Of a stretch of DNA of 64,000 nt, positions 41,125 through 49,225 are shown piece by piece. The notes below the pieces were generated by a model, which searched no databases, was not told where the DNA came from, and was given only the letters and a program-made list of their open reading frames with translations. The position numbers were made by a program, and so were the translations under genes. Position 1 is the stretch's first letter; every line of letters begins with the position of its first letter. The DNA lies in contig NZ_JAUSWV010000002.1 of assembly GCF_030815485.1 (NCBI RefSeq), positions 3,782,001-3,846,000 on the forward strand. Reading direction: 5' to 3'. This DNA comes from Streptomyces rishiriensis. Lineage in GTDB: Bacteria > Actinomycetota > Actinomycetes > Streptomycetales > Streptomycetaceae.

Positions 41125-42168
41125 ATGGCCGAACCGTACGCACCCTCCCGCCATCGCGTCGTCGTCCTCGCCCTCGACGGGCTGATGCCCTTCGAGCTGG
41201 GCATTCCGCAGCGGATCTTCGGCAAGGCGCGCGACGCGGCGGGCCGTCGCCTGTACGACGTCGTCACGTGCTCCGTCCGGCCGCCGGGCCCCGTCCAGAC
41301 GGACGCCGACTACGCCGTCCTGGTCGCCAACGGTCCCGAGGCGCTGGCCGACGCCGACACCGTCGTCGTCCCGACCTCCTACGAGCTGGGCCCCGTCTAC
41401 GAGCAGGGTGTGCTCACCCCCGAACTGGCCGCCGCCCTCGCCCGCCTCCGCCCCGGCACCCGCCTCGTCTCCATCTGCACCGGCGGCTACGTCCTCGCCG
41501 CCGCGGGCTATCTGGACGGCCGCCCGGCCACCACGCACTGGATGCACGCCGAGCACTTCCAGCGGCTCTTCCCGAGGATCCGGGTCGACGCGGACGTGCT
41601 CTTCATCGACGACGGCGACGTCCTGACCTCCGCCGGGGTGGCGGCCGGGATCGACCTCTGCCTCCATCTCCTGCGCCGTGACCACGGCGCCGCGGTCGCC
41701 AACGAGGTGGCCCGCCGTACGGTCGTACCGCCGCATCGTGACGGCGGCCAGGCGCAGTACATCGAGCGCCCCGTGCCCGACCCGCAGCAGGCGACCACGA
41801 CCACCGCCCGCGCCTGGGCGCTGGGCCGTCTCCACGAACCGATCCAGCTGCGCGACATGGCCGAACAGGAGGCCATGTCGGTACGGACGTTCACGCGCCG
41901 CTTCCGCGAGGAGGTGGGCATCAGCCCCGGCCAGTGGCTCACCCAGCAACGGGTCGAGCGGGCCCGGCACCTGCTGGAGTCCAGCGACCGGTCCGTCGAC
42001 CGGATCGCCCGGGACGCCGGTTTCGGCACCGCCCAGTCGATGCGGCAGCACCTACAGGCGGCCCTCGGGGTCACGCCGACCGCGTATCGGCGCACCTTCC
42101 GCACCTTCCGTCCCGGAAGCGGCGAGAGCGGTGGTCGTGACGGCGCCGTCGACGCGGCCCTGCGGTAA
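41125..42168 (+). CDS. GATase-like (DJ-1/PfpI) AraC-family regulator
   Basis: The 347-residue protein has a DJ-1/PfpI-like N-terminal domain (RHRVVVLALDGLMPFELGIPQ at residues 9-29, SICTGGYVLAAAG with Cys118) and a C-terminal AraC DNA-binding domain: IQLRDMAEQEAMSVRTFTRRFREEVGISPGQWLTQQRV from about 243 (first helix-turn-helix, core MSVRTFTRRFREE) and DRIARDAGFGTAQSMRQHLQAALGVTPTAYRR as the second. This FtrA/GlxA-type architecture often activates adjacent transporter or oxidase genes. ATG at 41125 is preceded by GCTAGGATCGGGCC, with a weak AGGA. Confidence 0.88.
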   Translation: MAEPYAPSRHRVVVLALDGLMPFELGIPQRIFGKARDAAGRRLYDVVTCSVRPPGPVQTDADYAVLVANGPEALADADTVVVPTSYELGPVYEQGVLTPELAAALARLRPGTRLVSICTGGYVLAAAGYLDGRPATTHWMHAEHFQRLFPRIRVDADVLFIDDGDVLTSAGVAAGIDLCLHLLRRDHGAAVANEVARRTVVPPHRDGGQAQYIERPVPDPQQATTTTARAWALGRLHEPIQLRDMAEQEAMSVRTFTRRFREEVGISPGQWLTQQRVERARHLLESSDRSVDRIARDAGFGTAQSMRQHLQAALGVTPTAYRRTFRTFRPGSGESGGRDGAVDAALR

Positions 42169-42331
42169 CCTCCCGCCGGTGCGCACCTCCCCCCCACCCC
42201 CGTGAGAAGCAGGGTCACCCCGACCCCGGCCAGAATCGCCGCCGACGGGTCGACCACCCGCCGAGCAGCGCGCGCAACCCCCGATGGCCGCGGCTGGGCG
42301 GCACGGCCGGGCAGCCGGACGGGCTCTCCGG
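42169..42331. other. Intergenic gap without supported gene
   Basis: The 163 bp between convergent genes hold no hairpin or coding region I can support. One minus-strand frame has a hydrophobic stretch VVDPSAAILAGVGVTLLLTG, possibly the tail of a lost membrane protein. Confidence 0.3.
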
Positions 42332-43381
42332 TCAGAACGTGAGCACCGCCCGTGCCACTCGTCCCGCCTCCGCGTCCGCCACCGCCTTCGCGAAGTCCTC
42401 CACCGGGTAGGTGTCCGTCACCAGTTCGTCGAGGAGCAGACGACCGGCGCGGTACAGATCGGCGTACAGCGCGATGTCCCGCTGCGGGCGCGACGAGCCG
42501 TACCGGCAGCCCAGGATCGACTTGTCCAGGTACATCGACGAGACCAGGAAGGACGCCTCGGCGGTGGCCGGCGGAACTCCGAGGAGCACGGCCTGGCCGT
42601 GCCGGTCCAGCAGATCGATCGCCTGGCGGATCAGCTCGACCCGGCCGACGCACTCGAAGACGTGGTCCGCGCCCGTGGGCAGCACCTCCCGCACGGCGTC
42701 CGTCGAGGTCAGGAAGTCGGTGGCGCCGAACCGCCGGGCCACCGCCTCCTTCGCCGGGTTCGCGTCCACCGCGACGATCCGCGACGCGCCCGCGATCCGC
42801 GCTCCCTGCACCACGTTCAGCCCGATCCCGCCCGTCCCGATGACGACGACGCTCTCCCCGTGCCCGACCCGCGCGCGGTTGAGCACGGCCCCGACACCGG
42901 TCAGCACCCCGCACCCGATCAGCGCGGCGGACGTCAGCGGGACGTCCGCCGGGATCCGGACGGCCTGTACGGCCTTCACCACCGTGCGCTCCGCGAAGGC
43001 GGAGTTGGCCGCGAACTGGTACACCGGGGCCCCCGCGCGCGTGAACGGCTTCCGCGGGCGCCCGATGGCCCGCCGGCACATCGTCGGCCGGCCGCGGTCG
43101 CACTCCGCGCACGTGCCGCAGTTGGCGAGGGTGGACAGCGCGACATGATCCCCCGGCACGACATGGGCGACCCCCGCGCCGACCGCCTCGACGACCCCCG
43201 CGCCCTCGTGGCCGAGGACGACGGGCGCCGGAAAGGGAATCGTCCCGTCGACGACCGAGAGGTCGCTGTGACACAGCCCGGCCGCCGAGACCGCGACGAG
43301 CACCTCGCCCGGCCCCGGATCGCGGACGGCCAGATCGTCGACGACCTCGGCCCGCTTCCCGTCGAACACCACGCCTCGCAT
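42332..43381 (-). CDS. Zn-dependent alcohol dehydrogenase (medium-chain MDR)
   Basis: The 349-residue protein is a class-III-like MDR alcohol dehydrogenase. Catalytic zinc ligands appear as AGLCHSDLSVVDG near residue 33-45 and GHEGAGVVEAVG near 56-66; the structural zinc lobe is CGTCAECDRGRPTMC near 87-101. The NAD fold shows VVIGTGGIGLNVVQGARIAGA at about 178-200. It should oxidise a primary or secondary alcohol. ATG at 43381 follows GGGAA. It is 32 bp after the acyl-CoA dehydrogenase gene, and the trio SDR, dehydrogenase and this gene form an operon under operator 13. Confidence 0.9.
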   Translation of the reverse strand: MRGVVFDGKRAEVVDDLAVRDPGPGEVLVAVSAAGLCHSDLSVVDGTIPFPAPVVLGHEGAGVVEAVGAGVAHVVPGDHVALSTLANCGTCAECDRGRPTMCRRAIGRPRKPFTRAGAPVYQFAANSAFAERTVVKAVQAVRIPADVPLTSAALIGCGVLTGVGAVLNRARVGHGESVVVIGTGGIGLNVVQGARIAGASRIVAVDANPAKEAVARRFGATDFLTSTDAVREVLPTGADHVFECVGRVELIRQAIDLLDRHGQAVLLGVPPATAEASFLVSSMYLDKSILGCRYGSSRPQRDIALYADLYRAGRLLLDELVTDTYPVEDFAKAVADAEAGRVARAVLTF

Positions 43382-43413
43382 CGCGTTCCCACCGTCCTGT
43401 CCGTTTCCCGTCG

Positions 43414-44562
43414 CTATCCCTTGGGCTGCCTGGGCAGGCCGAGCACCCGCTCGGCGATGATCGTGCGCTGGATCTGGTCCGAGCCGCCGTAGACGGTGTC
43501 GGCCCGGGAGAACAGGAACAGGTGCTGTGTGTCGTCGATTTCGTACGGGGACGACGGCGACCAGTCCGCGGGGCCGACGCTCGCCGCCGCCCCCCGCACC
43601 TGCACCGCCACCTCCCCCAGCCGCTGGTGCCAGCCCGCCCACAGCAGCTTCGCCACGCTGGGCGCACCCGGGCCGCCGGAGCCTCCCAGCGTCCGCAACG
43701 CGTTCCACCGCATGGTGCGCAGTTCGGCCCACAGCCGCACCAGCCGCTCACGTACGACGGGGTCGTCGGCCGCCCCCGTCCGCACCGCCGTCCGTACGAC
43801 CCGCTCCAACTCCCGGGCGAAGCCGATCTGCTGGGCGAGGGTCGACACCCCGCGTTCGAAGCCGAGCAGGCTCATCGCCACCCGCCAGCCGTCGCCCACC
43901 GCGCCGACGACGTGCTCCACGCGCGCGTGCGCCCCGTCGAAGAAGACCTCGTTGAAGTCGCTGGTGCCGGTCAGCTGCCGGATCGGCCGCACCTCGATCC
44001 GTCCCGGCTGGTCCATGGGGACGAGGAGGAAGGTCAGTCCGTGGTGCCGCCTGGACCGCGGATCGGTGCGGGCGAGCACGAAGCACCAGTCGGCCTCATG
44101 CGCGAGGGAGGTCCAGATCTTCTGCCCGGTGACGCGGTACGACCTTCCGTCGGGGGCGAGTTCGGCTTTCGTACGGACCCCGGCCAGGTCGGACCCGGCG
44201 CCCGGCTCGCTGTACCCCTGGCACCACAGCTCGGCGCCGAGGGCGATCTGCGGCAGGAAGCGCGCCTTCTGCTCCGCCGTGCCGTGCGCGAGGAGGGTCG
44301 GCGCGAGGAGGTTCTCCCCGATGTGCCCGGAGCGGGCCGGCGCCCCCGACCGCGCGTACTCCTCGGCCCAGGCGACCTGCTGCGTAAGACTCCCGCTCCG
44401 GTTCCCGTACCCGCCTTCCCTCCACCCGAGCCCGATCCACCCGGCCGCCCCGAGCGTGCGCTCCCAGGCCCGCCGGTCGGCGGGGTACGGGGCGTTCGCC
44501 GCGAGCCAGGCACGCGCCTCGGCGCGGAACTCGTCGTCCACGGAGGTAAAACCGAAATCCAC
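43414..44562 (-). CDS. Acyl-CoA dehydrogenase, YGGSDQIQ type (candidate non-TWE subunit)
   Basis: A 382-residue acyl-CoA dehydrogenase. FAD/substrate motifs are WCQGYSEPGAGSDLAGVRTKA near residue 118-138 (core YSEPGAGSDLAG), KIWTSLAHEADWCFVLARTD near 155-174, and TVYGGSDQIQRTIIAERVLGLPR at the end. The usual YEGT catalytic-base motif reads YGGS, with Gly in place of Glu, as in one subunit type of actinobacterial heteromeric dehydrogenases. It may therefore need a partner bearing the base, for example the TWE-type subunit at 22196 or 48331. GTG at 44562 follows AAGGAG. It lies between the SDR and alcohol dehydrogenase genes. Confidence 0.88.
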   Translation of the reverse strand: MDFGFTSVDDEFRAEARAWLAANAPYPADRRAWERTLGAAGWIGLGWREGGYGNRSGSLTQQVAWAEEYARSGAPARSGHIGENLLAPTLLAHGTAEQKARFLPQIALGAELWCQGYSEPGAGSDLAGVRTKAELAPDGRSYRVTGQKIWTSLAHEADWCFVLARTDPRSRRHHGLTFLLVPMDQPGRIEVRPIRQLTGTSDFNEVFFDGAHARVEHVVGAVGDGWRVAMSLLGFERGVSTLAQQIGFARELERVVRTAVRTGAADDPVVRERLVRLWAELRTMRWNALRTLGGSGGPGAPSVAKLLWAGWHQRLGEVAVQVRGAAASVGPADWSPSSPYEIDDTQHLFLFSRADTVYGGSDQIQRTIIAERVLGLPRQPKG

Positions 44563-44697
44563 GTTCAGCTCCTTGAGCCGGGGCAGGTGCAACCCACCCA
44601 GGGGCGCGGGCAACTGCGCGACACTGCCGCCCGCTGTCGGCGGCAGGCGTCTCGGGCCGCCACGGGGGCGGCGGTGTCCGCCGGCCACACGCGGCCC

Positions 44698-44732
44698 GCA
44701 GACGGCAGACGGCAGACGGCAGACGGCAGACG
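44698..44732. repeat. 7-bp tandem repeat GCAGACG, five copies
   Basis: Five exact copies of GCAGACG (44698-44732) lie 13 bp after the SDR stop, in the 183-bp gap before the acyl-CoA dehydrogenase start. No gene is seen in the gap. Confidence 0.95.
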
Positions 44733-44745
44733 GCACCAGGTACGT

Positions 44746-45660
44746 TCACCGGTTCGGCCGGTTCCCCTCCCGCGCGGCCCGGGCCATCTCCTCCAACCGG
44801 GCGAGCATCGGCATCGGCTCCACCCCCACCGTCCCCGGCAACACCTCCGCGATCCGCTCCGGCGTCCAGGAACCTCCCTCCACGTAGGCCGAACGCAGTT
44901 CACCGGGCTGCGCCCACACCGCGATCTTCGGCCCGGCGACGGTGTACACCTGCCCGGTGACCCCCGCGTCCCGCGCGCGGTCGGACAGCAGATACACGAC
45001 GAACGCGGCCACGTCCTCCGGTTCACCGATCTCCGCCAGCTCCATGGGAACGCCCGCGGACATCCTGGTACGGGCCACGGGAGCCACCGCGTTCGCGGTC
45101 ACCCCGTACTTGTGCAGCCCCAGTGCGGCACTGCGGACGAGCGAGATGATCCCGCCCTTGGCGGCGCTGTAGTTGGCCTGCGAGACCGAGCCCTGGTGGT
45201 TGCCGCTGGTGAAGCCGATCAGTGTGCCGGAGCGCTGCCCGCGCATCACCGCCGACGCGGCCCGGAACACGGTGAACGTGCCCTTGAGATGGGTGGCCAC
45301 GACCGGGTCCCACTCGTCCTCGGACATGTTGAACAGCATCCGCTCCCGCAGGATCCCGGCGACGCACACGACGCCGTCGATCCGCCCGTACGACGCCAGC
45401 GCGGTGTCGACGACCCGCTGCCCGCCGGCCATCGTCGAGACGTCGTCGGCGACGGCGACCGCCTCCCCGCCCGCCGCCTCGATCTCCTTGACGACGGACT
45501 CGGCGATCTCGCTGGTGGGTGAGGCGCCGTCCACCGAGACCCCGTAGTCGTTGACGACGACCCGCGCGCCCTCGGCCGCCGCCGCGAGCGCCACCGCCCG
45601 TCCGATGCCTCGTCCCGCCCCCGTGACGGCGACGACCTTGCCGGTCAGGAAGTTCCCCAC
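44746..45660 (-). CDS. SDR, 3-hydroxyacyl-CoA dehydrogenase-like
   Basis: This 304-residue SDR has VVAVTGAGRGIGRAVALAAA at residues 9-28 (TGxxxGxG intact), a longer insert around VNDYGVSVDGASPTSEIAES as in the multifunctional-enzyme-2 (hydroxyacyl-CoA dehydrogenase) group, and the catalytic Tyr/Lys in QANYSAAKGGI near residue 160. The C-terminal 60 residues (GPKIAVWAQPGELRSAYVEGG) extend the usual SDR length and also match that group. It should act on a 3-hydroxyacyl-CoA or similar alcohol. ATG at 45660 lies 22 bp from operator 13 and is the first gene of an operon with the dehydrogenases. Confidence 0.87.
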   Translation of the reverse strand: MGNFLTGKVVAVTGAGRGIGRAVALAAAAEGARVVVNDYGVSVDGASPTSEIAESVVKEIEAAGGEAVAVADDVSTMAGGQRVVDTALASYGRIDGVVCVAGILRERMLFNMSEDEWDPVVATHLKGTFTVFRAASAVMRGQRSGTLIGFTSGNHQGSVSQANYSAAKGGIISLVRSAALGLHKYGVTANAVAPVARTRMSAGVPMELAEIGEPEDVAAFVVYLLSDRARDAGVTGQVYTVAGPKIAVWAQPGELRSAYVEGGSWTPERIAEVLPGTVGVEPMPMLARLEEMARAAREGNRPNR

Positions 45661-45682
45661 GTCCGGCCCCCTCCCACAGTTT

Positions 45683-45697
45683 CTGACGGACCGTTAG
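45683..45697. promoter_or_regulatory. Regulon operator 13, CTGACGGACCGTTAG
   Basis: One mismatch. It sits in the 101-bp divergent gap, 22 bp from the SDR start and 64 bp from the cyclase start at 45762, so it may act on both promoters. Confidence 0.75.
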
Positions 45698-45761
45698 ATT
45701 TGGATTCGAGGTCTAGGTTGACCCGTCCGTCGGTCGGGGACAAGCCCCGGGGAGGCATGGA

Positions 45762-46688
45762 ATGACACTGCCGGTCGAGTTCCACGACATCGCGAAGCGC
45801 GTCAACAACTGGGGACGCTGGGGGGCCGACGACGAGATCGGCACGCTGAACCTCATCACCGACGACGTCGTCCGCGCGGCCGTCGCCGAGGTCCGCACCG
45901 GCCGCCGCGTCCCGCTCGCGCTCCCCCTGCGGGAGGACGGCGTGCAGACCGGGCTGATCCCGGGGCGGGTCAACCCCCTGCACGCCATGGTGCAGATCAA
46001 CCAGGAGATCTTCGGGCCCGGCACGGTGGCGTGCAGCGACGACGCCGTGACCATGGGCCTCCAGGCCGGCACCCACTGGGACGCGCTCACCCATGTCTCG
46101 CACTCGGGGAAGCTCTACAACGGCCGGCCGGCCGCCACCATCACCCCGCACGGCGGCGCCGAGTTCGGCGGCATCGACAAGGCCCGGCACGTCGTCTCGC
46201 GCGGGGTCCTTCTGGACGTGGCACGCGCGCGTGGCGTCGACCGGCTGGACGGAGGGCACGCGGTCACCCCGGAGGACCTGGCGGCGGCGGAGGAGTTGGC
46301 CGGCACCCGGGTGCGCGCCGGCGACATCGTGCTCGTACGGACCGGGCAGGTGCAGATCTACCTGGCCGGCGACAGGCAGGCGTACGGCTATCCGTCGCCG
46401 GGCCTCTCGGTCCGCACGCCGGAGTGGTTCCACGCGCGCGATGTGGCGGCGGTCGCCAACGACACCCTCACCTTCGAGATCTTCCCGCCGGAGATCGACG
46501 ACCTGTGGCTGCCGGTGCACGCGCTCGACCTGGTGGAGATGGGGATGTTCCAGGGCCAGAACTGGAATCTCGAAGAGTTGTCCACAGCCTGTGGACAAAC
46601 GGGCCGCTACGCGTTCCTGCTGTCGGCGATGCCCGAGCCCTTCGTCGGCGGGACCGGAACTCCGGTCGCCCCCGTGGCGGTGCTGTAG
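45762..46688 (+). CDS. Cyclase family protein (kynurenine formamidase-like hydrolase)
   Basis: The 308-residue protein is in the Cyclase (PF04199) family of zinc or manganese hydrolases. The metal motif appears as MGLQAGTHWDALTHVSHSG at about residues 91-110 (HxD and H ligands), and GDIVLVRTGQ near residue 188 and HALDLVEMGMFQG near 255 are conserved. Members open lactams, lactones or formamides. It is divergent from the SDR operon and shares operator 13. ATG at 45762 is preceded by GGGGAGGC. Confidence 0.87.
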   Translation: MTLPVEFHDIAKRVNNWGRWGADDEIGTLNLITDDVVRAAVAEVRTGRRVPLALPLREDGVQTGLIPGRVNPLHAMVQINQEIFGPGTVACSDDAVTMGLQAGTHWDALTHVSHSGKLYNGRPAATITPHGGAEFGGIDKARHVVSRGVLLDVARARGVDRLDGGHAVTPEDLAAAEELAGTRVRAGDIVLVRTGQVQIYLAGDRQAYGYPSPGLSVRTPEWFHARDVAAVANDTLTFEIFPPEIDDLWLPVHALDLVEMGMFQGQNWNLEELSTACGQTGRYAFLLSAMPEPFVGGTGTPVAPVAVL

Positions 46689-47284
46689 GAGAGCTGCGCC
46701 GACCGGCGCTCGCCACGCCGGCTGGCGGTACGCGGCTGCCCGCCCCGAGCACGGCACCGCGCACCGCCATCCGACCTCGGCGCGCCCTCCCCCACTCCCG
46801 ACTCCGCCCGAGCGGGAGCGACCCCCACCAACTCCCCTCGGCCCTGAGGGAGCCGACGCCGAATCGCGACCCGCACTCGGCGAGAGCCTCCGTCACCGAA
46901 GCCCTCGTCGTCCCCTCACGGCGAATCGCTGACCACAAGCGTGATCAAACGGACACCAGGCGTCAACACCTGAACGGCCATTTATTACTTACGTCCGCTT
47001 TTGCGGTGGGCGCGCACAGAAGCACAGCCGGGCGCACCGATGCCGGCCCGGACGATCGACGACAGCGCTTTCTGCGCCCGTGCACCGCGACTCCGCGCCT
47101 CCCATGGACGCTCCGCACCCGTGCGCCCTCGCCACCGCCCGATCAGGGCCGCCCGATCAGGGCCGCCCGATCAGGGCCGCCCGATCACGGCCGCCGACCA
47201 CCACTGACCGATCACCGCCGCCTGAACTCCACTGCCCGAACACCGTTGCCGGATCCCACTCGACCACCGCCGCCCGGACACCGC
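46689..47284. other. Intergenic region with AT-rich patch and tandem repeat, no supported gene
   Basis: These 596 bp separate the cyclase from the ATP-binding protein gene. Nothing is convincingly coding; several frames are open but lack domain-like sequence. An AT-rich patch at about 46975-47005 (CATTTATTACTTACGTCC) could hold a promoter, and the 14-bp repeat described separately occupies 47136-47191. Confidence 0.4.
47136..47191. repeat. 14-bp tandem repeat CGCCCGATCAGGGC, four copies
   Basis: Three identical copies and one with a single change (CGCCCGATCACGGC) run from 47136 to 47191, in the gap downstream of the ATP-binding protein gene (minus strand). Confidence 0.95.
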
Positions 47285-47794
47285 TCAGACGACCTCGTAA
47301 GCGAGGCCTCCATACGCCGGCTCGGGCTCCGCCGGGACCGCGCCCCGGCACGTCTCCGCGCCCCCGTGGCCCACCTCGGCGCCACCGGGCTCCGCGCAGC
47401 GGTCCAGTTCGCACCAGATGCGCTTGCCGGCGCCTTCGACGCTCCAGCCCCAGCGGTCCGCGAGGCCGTCGACCAGGGCCAGGCCACGGCCGCCTGTCGC
47501 CTCGTCACCGGCGCACCGGGGAACGGGCGCCCGGTCGCTGGTGTCGGCCACCTCCAGCCGGACGGTGGACGGCTCGGCCGTCCCGCCCGGCAGGGAGAGC
47601 CGCAGCACGGCCGGACAGCCGGTGTGCACGACCGCGTTGGTGACCAGTTCGGAGACGAGCAGGATCAGCGTCTCGGCGAGCGGCTCCTCGTCCCCTATCC
47701 CGGACCCGGCGAGGCGCGAACGGGCCCACCTGCGGGCGCGCCCCACCTCAGCGGGGTCGGGCCGGATCTCCAGCTGCACTTGAAGCACCTGCAC
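47285..47794 (-). CDS. ATP-binding protein, RsbW-like HATPase_c_2
   Basis: A 169-residue ATP-binding protein of the anti-sigma type. The N-box is ILLVSELVTNAVVHTGCPAVLRLSL at about residue 43-65 (core ELVTNAVVH), followed by the G1-type LEVADTSDRAPVP and the G2-type GGRGLALVDGLADRWGWS. The C-terminal 35 residues (CAEPGGAEVGHGG) extend beyond the fold. Such proteins are abundant in Streptomyces, and the target sigma or anti-anti-sigma cannot be told. The GTG at 47794 lies 3 nt after the stop of a short upstream reading; a second GTG at 47788 is possible. Confidence 0.8.
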   Translation of the reverse strand: MQVLQVQLEIRPDPAEVGRARRWARSRLAGSGIGDEEPLAETLILLVSELVTNAVVHTGCPAVLRLSLPGGTAEPSTVRLEVADTSDRAPVPRCAGDEATGGRGLALVDGLADRWGWSVEGAGKRIWCELDRCAEPGGAEVGHGGAETCRGAVPAEPEPAYGGLAYEVV

Positions 47795-48020
47795 CGCTCA
47801 CACCATCCGAACCGGCGGACACATGGCCGTGCGCCACGCGAGCCACGCGAGCCGCGTGTGCACCATGACGACGGGGGCCACGATCGTAGCCATTTTCTGC
47901 ATGGCCAGGACAACAGCCAGAGGCAGGGTGACGGAACGTGAATCCCTTACGAGACAGCTTGGTTGACATACAGTCACCTCAACAAGCGCTTCGGGCATAT
48001 TCCAGCGCGAAGGAGTACCC

Positions 48021-48212
48021 GTGCGGCATACTGTGCGACGCTCGTTGCGGGAAGTCGAACAGACAGGCCCCCGGAGCCCGTCCGCCCTGCGAGCGGCGGC
48101 GCGCACCGCCGGATCCGGCACCGCCCCAGGGGCACCGCCGGCATGGCTCATGCTCGGAACCACTCGCATCCCACAGAAGGTACCGGAGAGGCCTGCCGAC
48201 TCCGGGCCGTAA
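48021..48212 (+). CDS. Small Arg/Pro/Ala-rich protein of unknown function
   Basis: A 63-residue reading frame starts GTG at 48021 with an excellent GAAGGAG 5 nt upstream and TTGACA at 47963. Its product begins MRHTVRRSLREVEQTGPRSP and ends KVPERPADSGP; no domain is recognised. Third-position GC is lower than in neighbouring genes, so it may be a young or non-coding frame. The flanking 47795-48330 gap otherwise holds nothing supported. Confidence 0.45.
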   Translation: MRHTVRRSLREVEQTGPRSPSALRAAARTAGSGTAPGAPPAWLMLGTTRIPQKVPERPADSGP

Positions 48213-48330
48213 CGGGTCACGCATCGGCCACAACCCGATATCAACGCTCCGTGATTTCGGTATGCCACGATCCGTGACATCCGTACGGCCGCCCCTGCGG
48301 CAACCCTGCCGTCACCCCAGGCGGGCGCCG

Positions 48331-49215
48331 CTAACGGCCCGCTGCGGACAACAGGTCGGCCGCGAGCAGCTCCTCACTCTCCGTGCCGCCTCCCGCACGC
48401 CGGGTGCGCAGCCAGGCCCGCTTGAGCAGCAGATGCACGTCCGCCTCCCAGGTGAAGCCCATGCCGCCGTGCACTTGGAGGCAGTCGCGCGCGCCGCGCA
48501 CGGCGGCCTCGTCGGCGAGCAGCCGGGCGGCCGCGATGTCGGCCGGGTCGGCGGTGACGGCGGCGGCGTAGACCGCCGCGCGGGCCACCTCCACCCGCAC
48601 CAGCAGTTCCGCGCACAGATGCTTGACGGCCTGGAAGGCGCCGATCGGCTGCCCGAACTGCTCGCGCGCCCGGGCGTGTTGCACGGCCAGCTCGCACGCG
48701 CGCGTGGCCGTGCCGAGCTGCTCGGCCGCGGTGAGGAGAACGGCGACCGGATCCACGGCCGCCGTGACGCCCGCAACGCGGTGCAACGGCGTCAGCGGGT
48801 CCACCGACCGCAGCGGCACAGCCCCGTCCACCTCTCCGCACACGACGTCCGCCTCCGTCAGCCACTCCACCAGCCCGCCGGCGTCCACGGCCGCCACGAC
48901 CGTCTCCCCCTCGGCCGCGCCGGGTACGCGGCCCGCCGCGAGGTGGGTGGCCACGAGCGGCCCCGGCAGCAGGGCCCGGCCGGCCTCCTCGAACGCCAAC
49001 ACGGTTTCCGGCAGCCCGAGTCCGACCCCGCCGTCCGCCTCGGGCAACCGCAGAGCGAAGAAACCGGCCGCCCCCAGCTCCCGCCACAGCACCCGGTCCA
49101 GCCGCCCCGGCCGGTCCACGGCGGCCCGCAGCGCCGCCCGGTCGAAGCGGCGCGCCACCAGCCCCCGCATCCCGTCCCGCAGCGCTCGCTGGTCCTCCGT
49201 CAGTCGGAAACGCAT
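48331..49215 (-). CDS. Acyl-CoA dehydrogenase, short TWE-type subunit
   Basis: This 294-residue acyl-CoA dehydrogenase is shorter than the usual 370-390. It has LRDGMRGLVARRFD at the N-terminus, a much-reduced central beta domain (VPLRSVDPLTPLHRVAGV), then REQFGQPIGAFQAVKHLCAEL near residue 195-215, and CLQVHGGMGFTWEADVHLLLKRAWL around 250-272, with Glu in TWE as the probable base. The paired gene at 49226 is 10 bp upstream on the same strand and lacks that Glu. Heteromeric alpha2beta2 dehydrogenases of this kind act on steroid or other cyclic acyl-CoAs in Mycobacterium; here it is inference. Confidence 0.85.
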   Translation of the reverse strand: MRFRLTEDQRALRDGMRGLVARRFDRAALRAAVDRPGRLDRVLWRELGAAGFFALRLPEADGGVGLGLPETVLAFEEAGRALLPGPLVATHLAAGRVPGAAEGETVVAAVDAGGLVEWLTEADVVCGEVDGAVPLRSVDPLTPLHRVAGVTAAVDPVAVLLTAAEQLGTATRACELAVQHARAREQFGQPIGAFQAVKHLCAELLVRVEVARAAVYAAAVTADPADIAAARLLADEAAVRGARDCLQVHGGMGFTWEADVHLLLKRAWLRTRRAGGGTESEELLAADLLSAAGR

Positions 49216-49225
49216 GATGTCGGGT

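Noticed and set aside
42169..42331. Membrane-protein gene remnant on the minus strand
   Set aside because: Only one hydrophobic stretch is visible, without start, stop context or a family match.
47136..47191. CRISPR array
   Set aside because: Units are directly abutting with no spacers, and no cas gene is present. The same holds for the arrays at 36335, 44698, 50401 and 60324.
46689..47284. Small genes in the cyclase/ATP-binding gap
   Set aside because: Several frames are open because of high GC, but none has a ribosome binding site with protein-like sequence; the repeat array crosses the longest.
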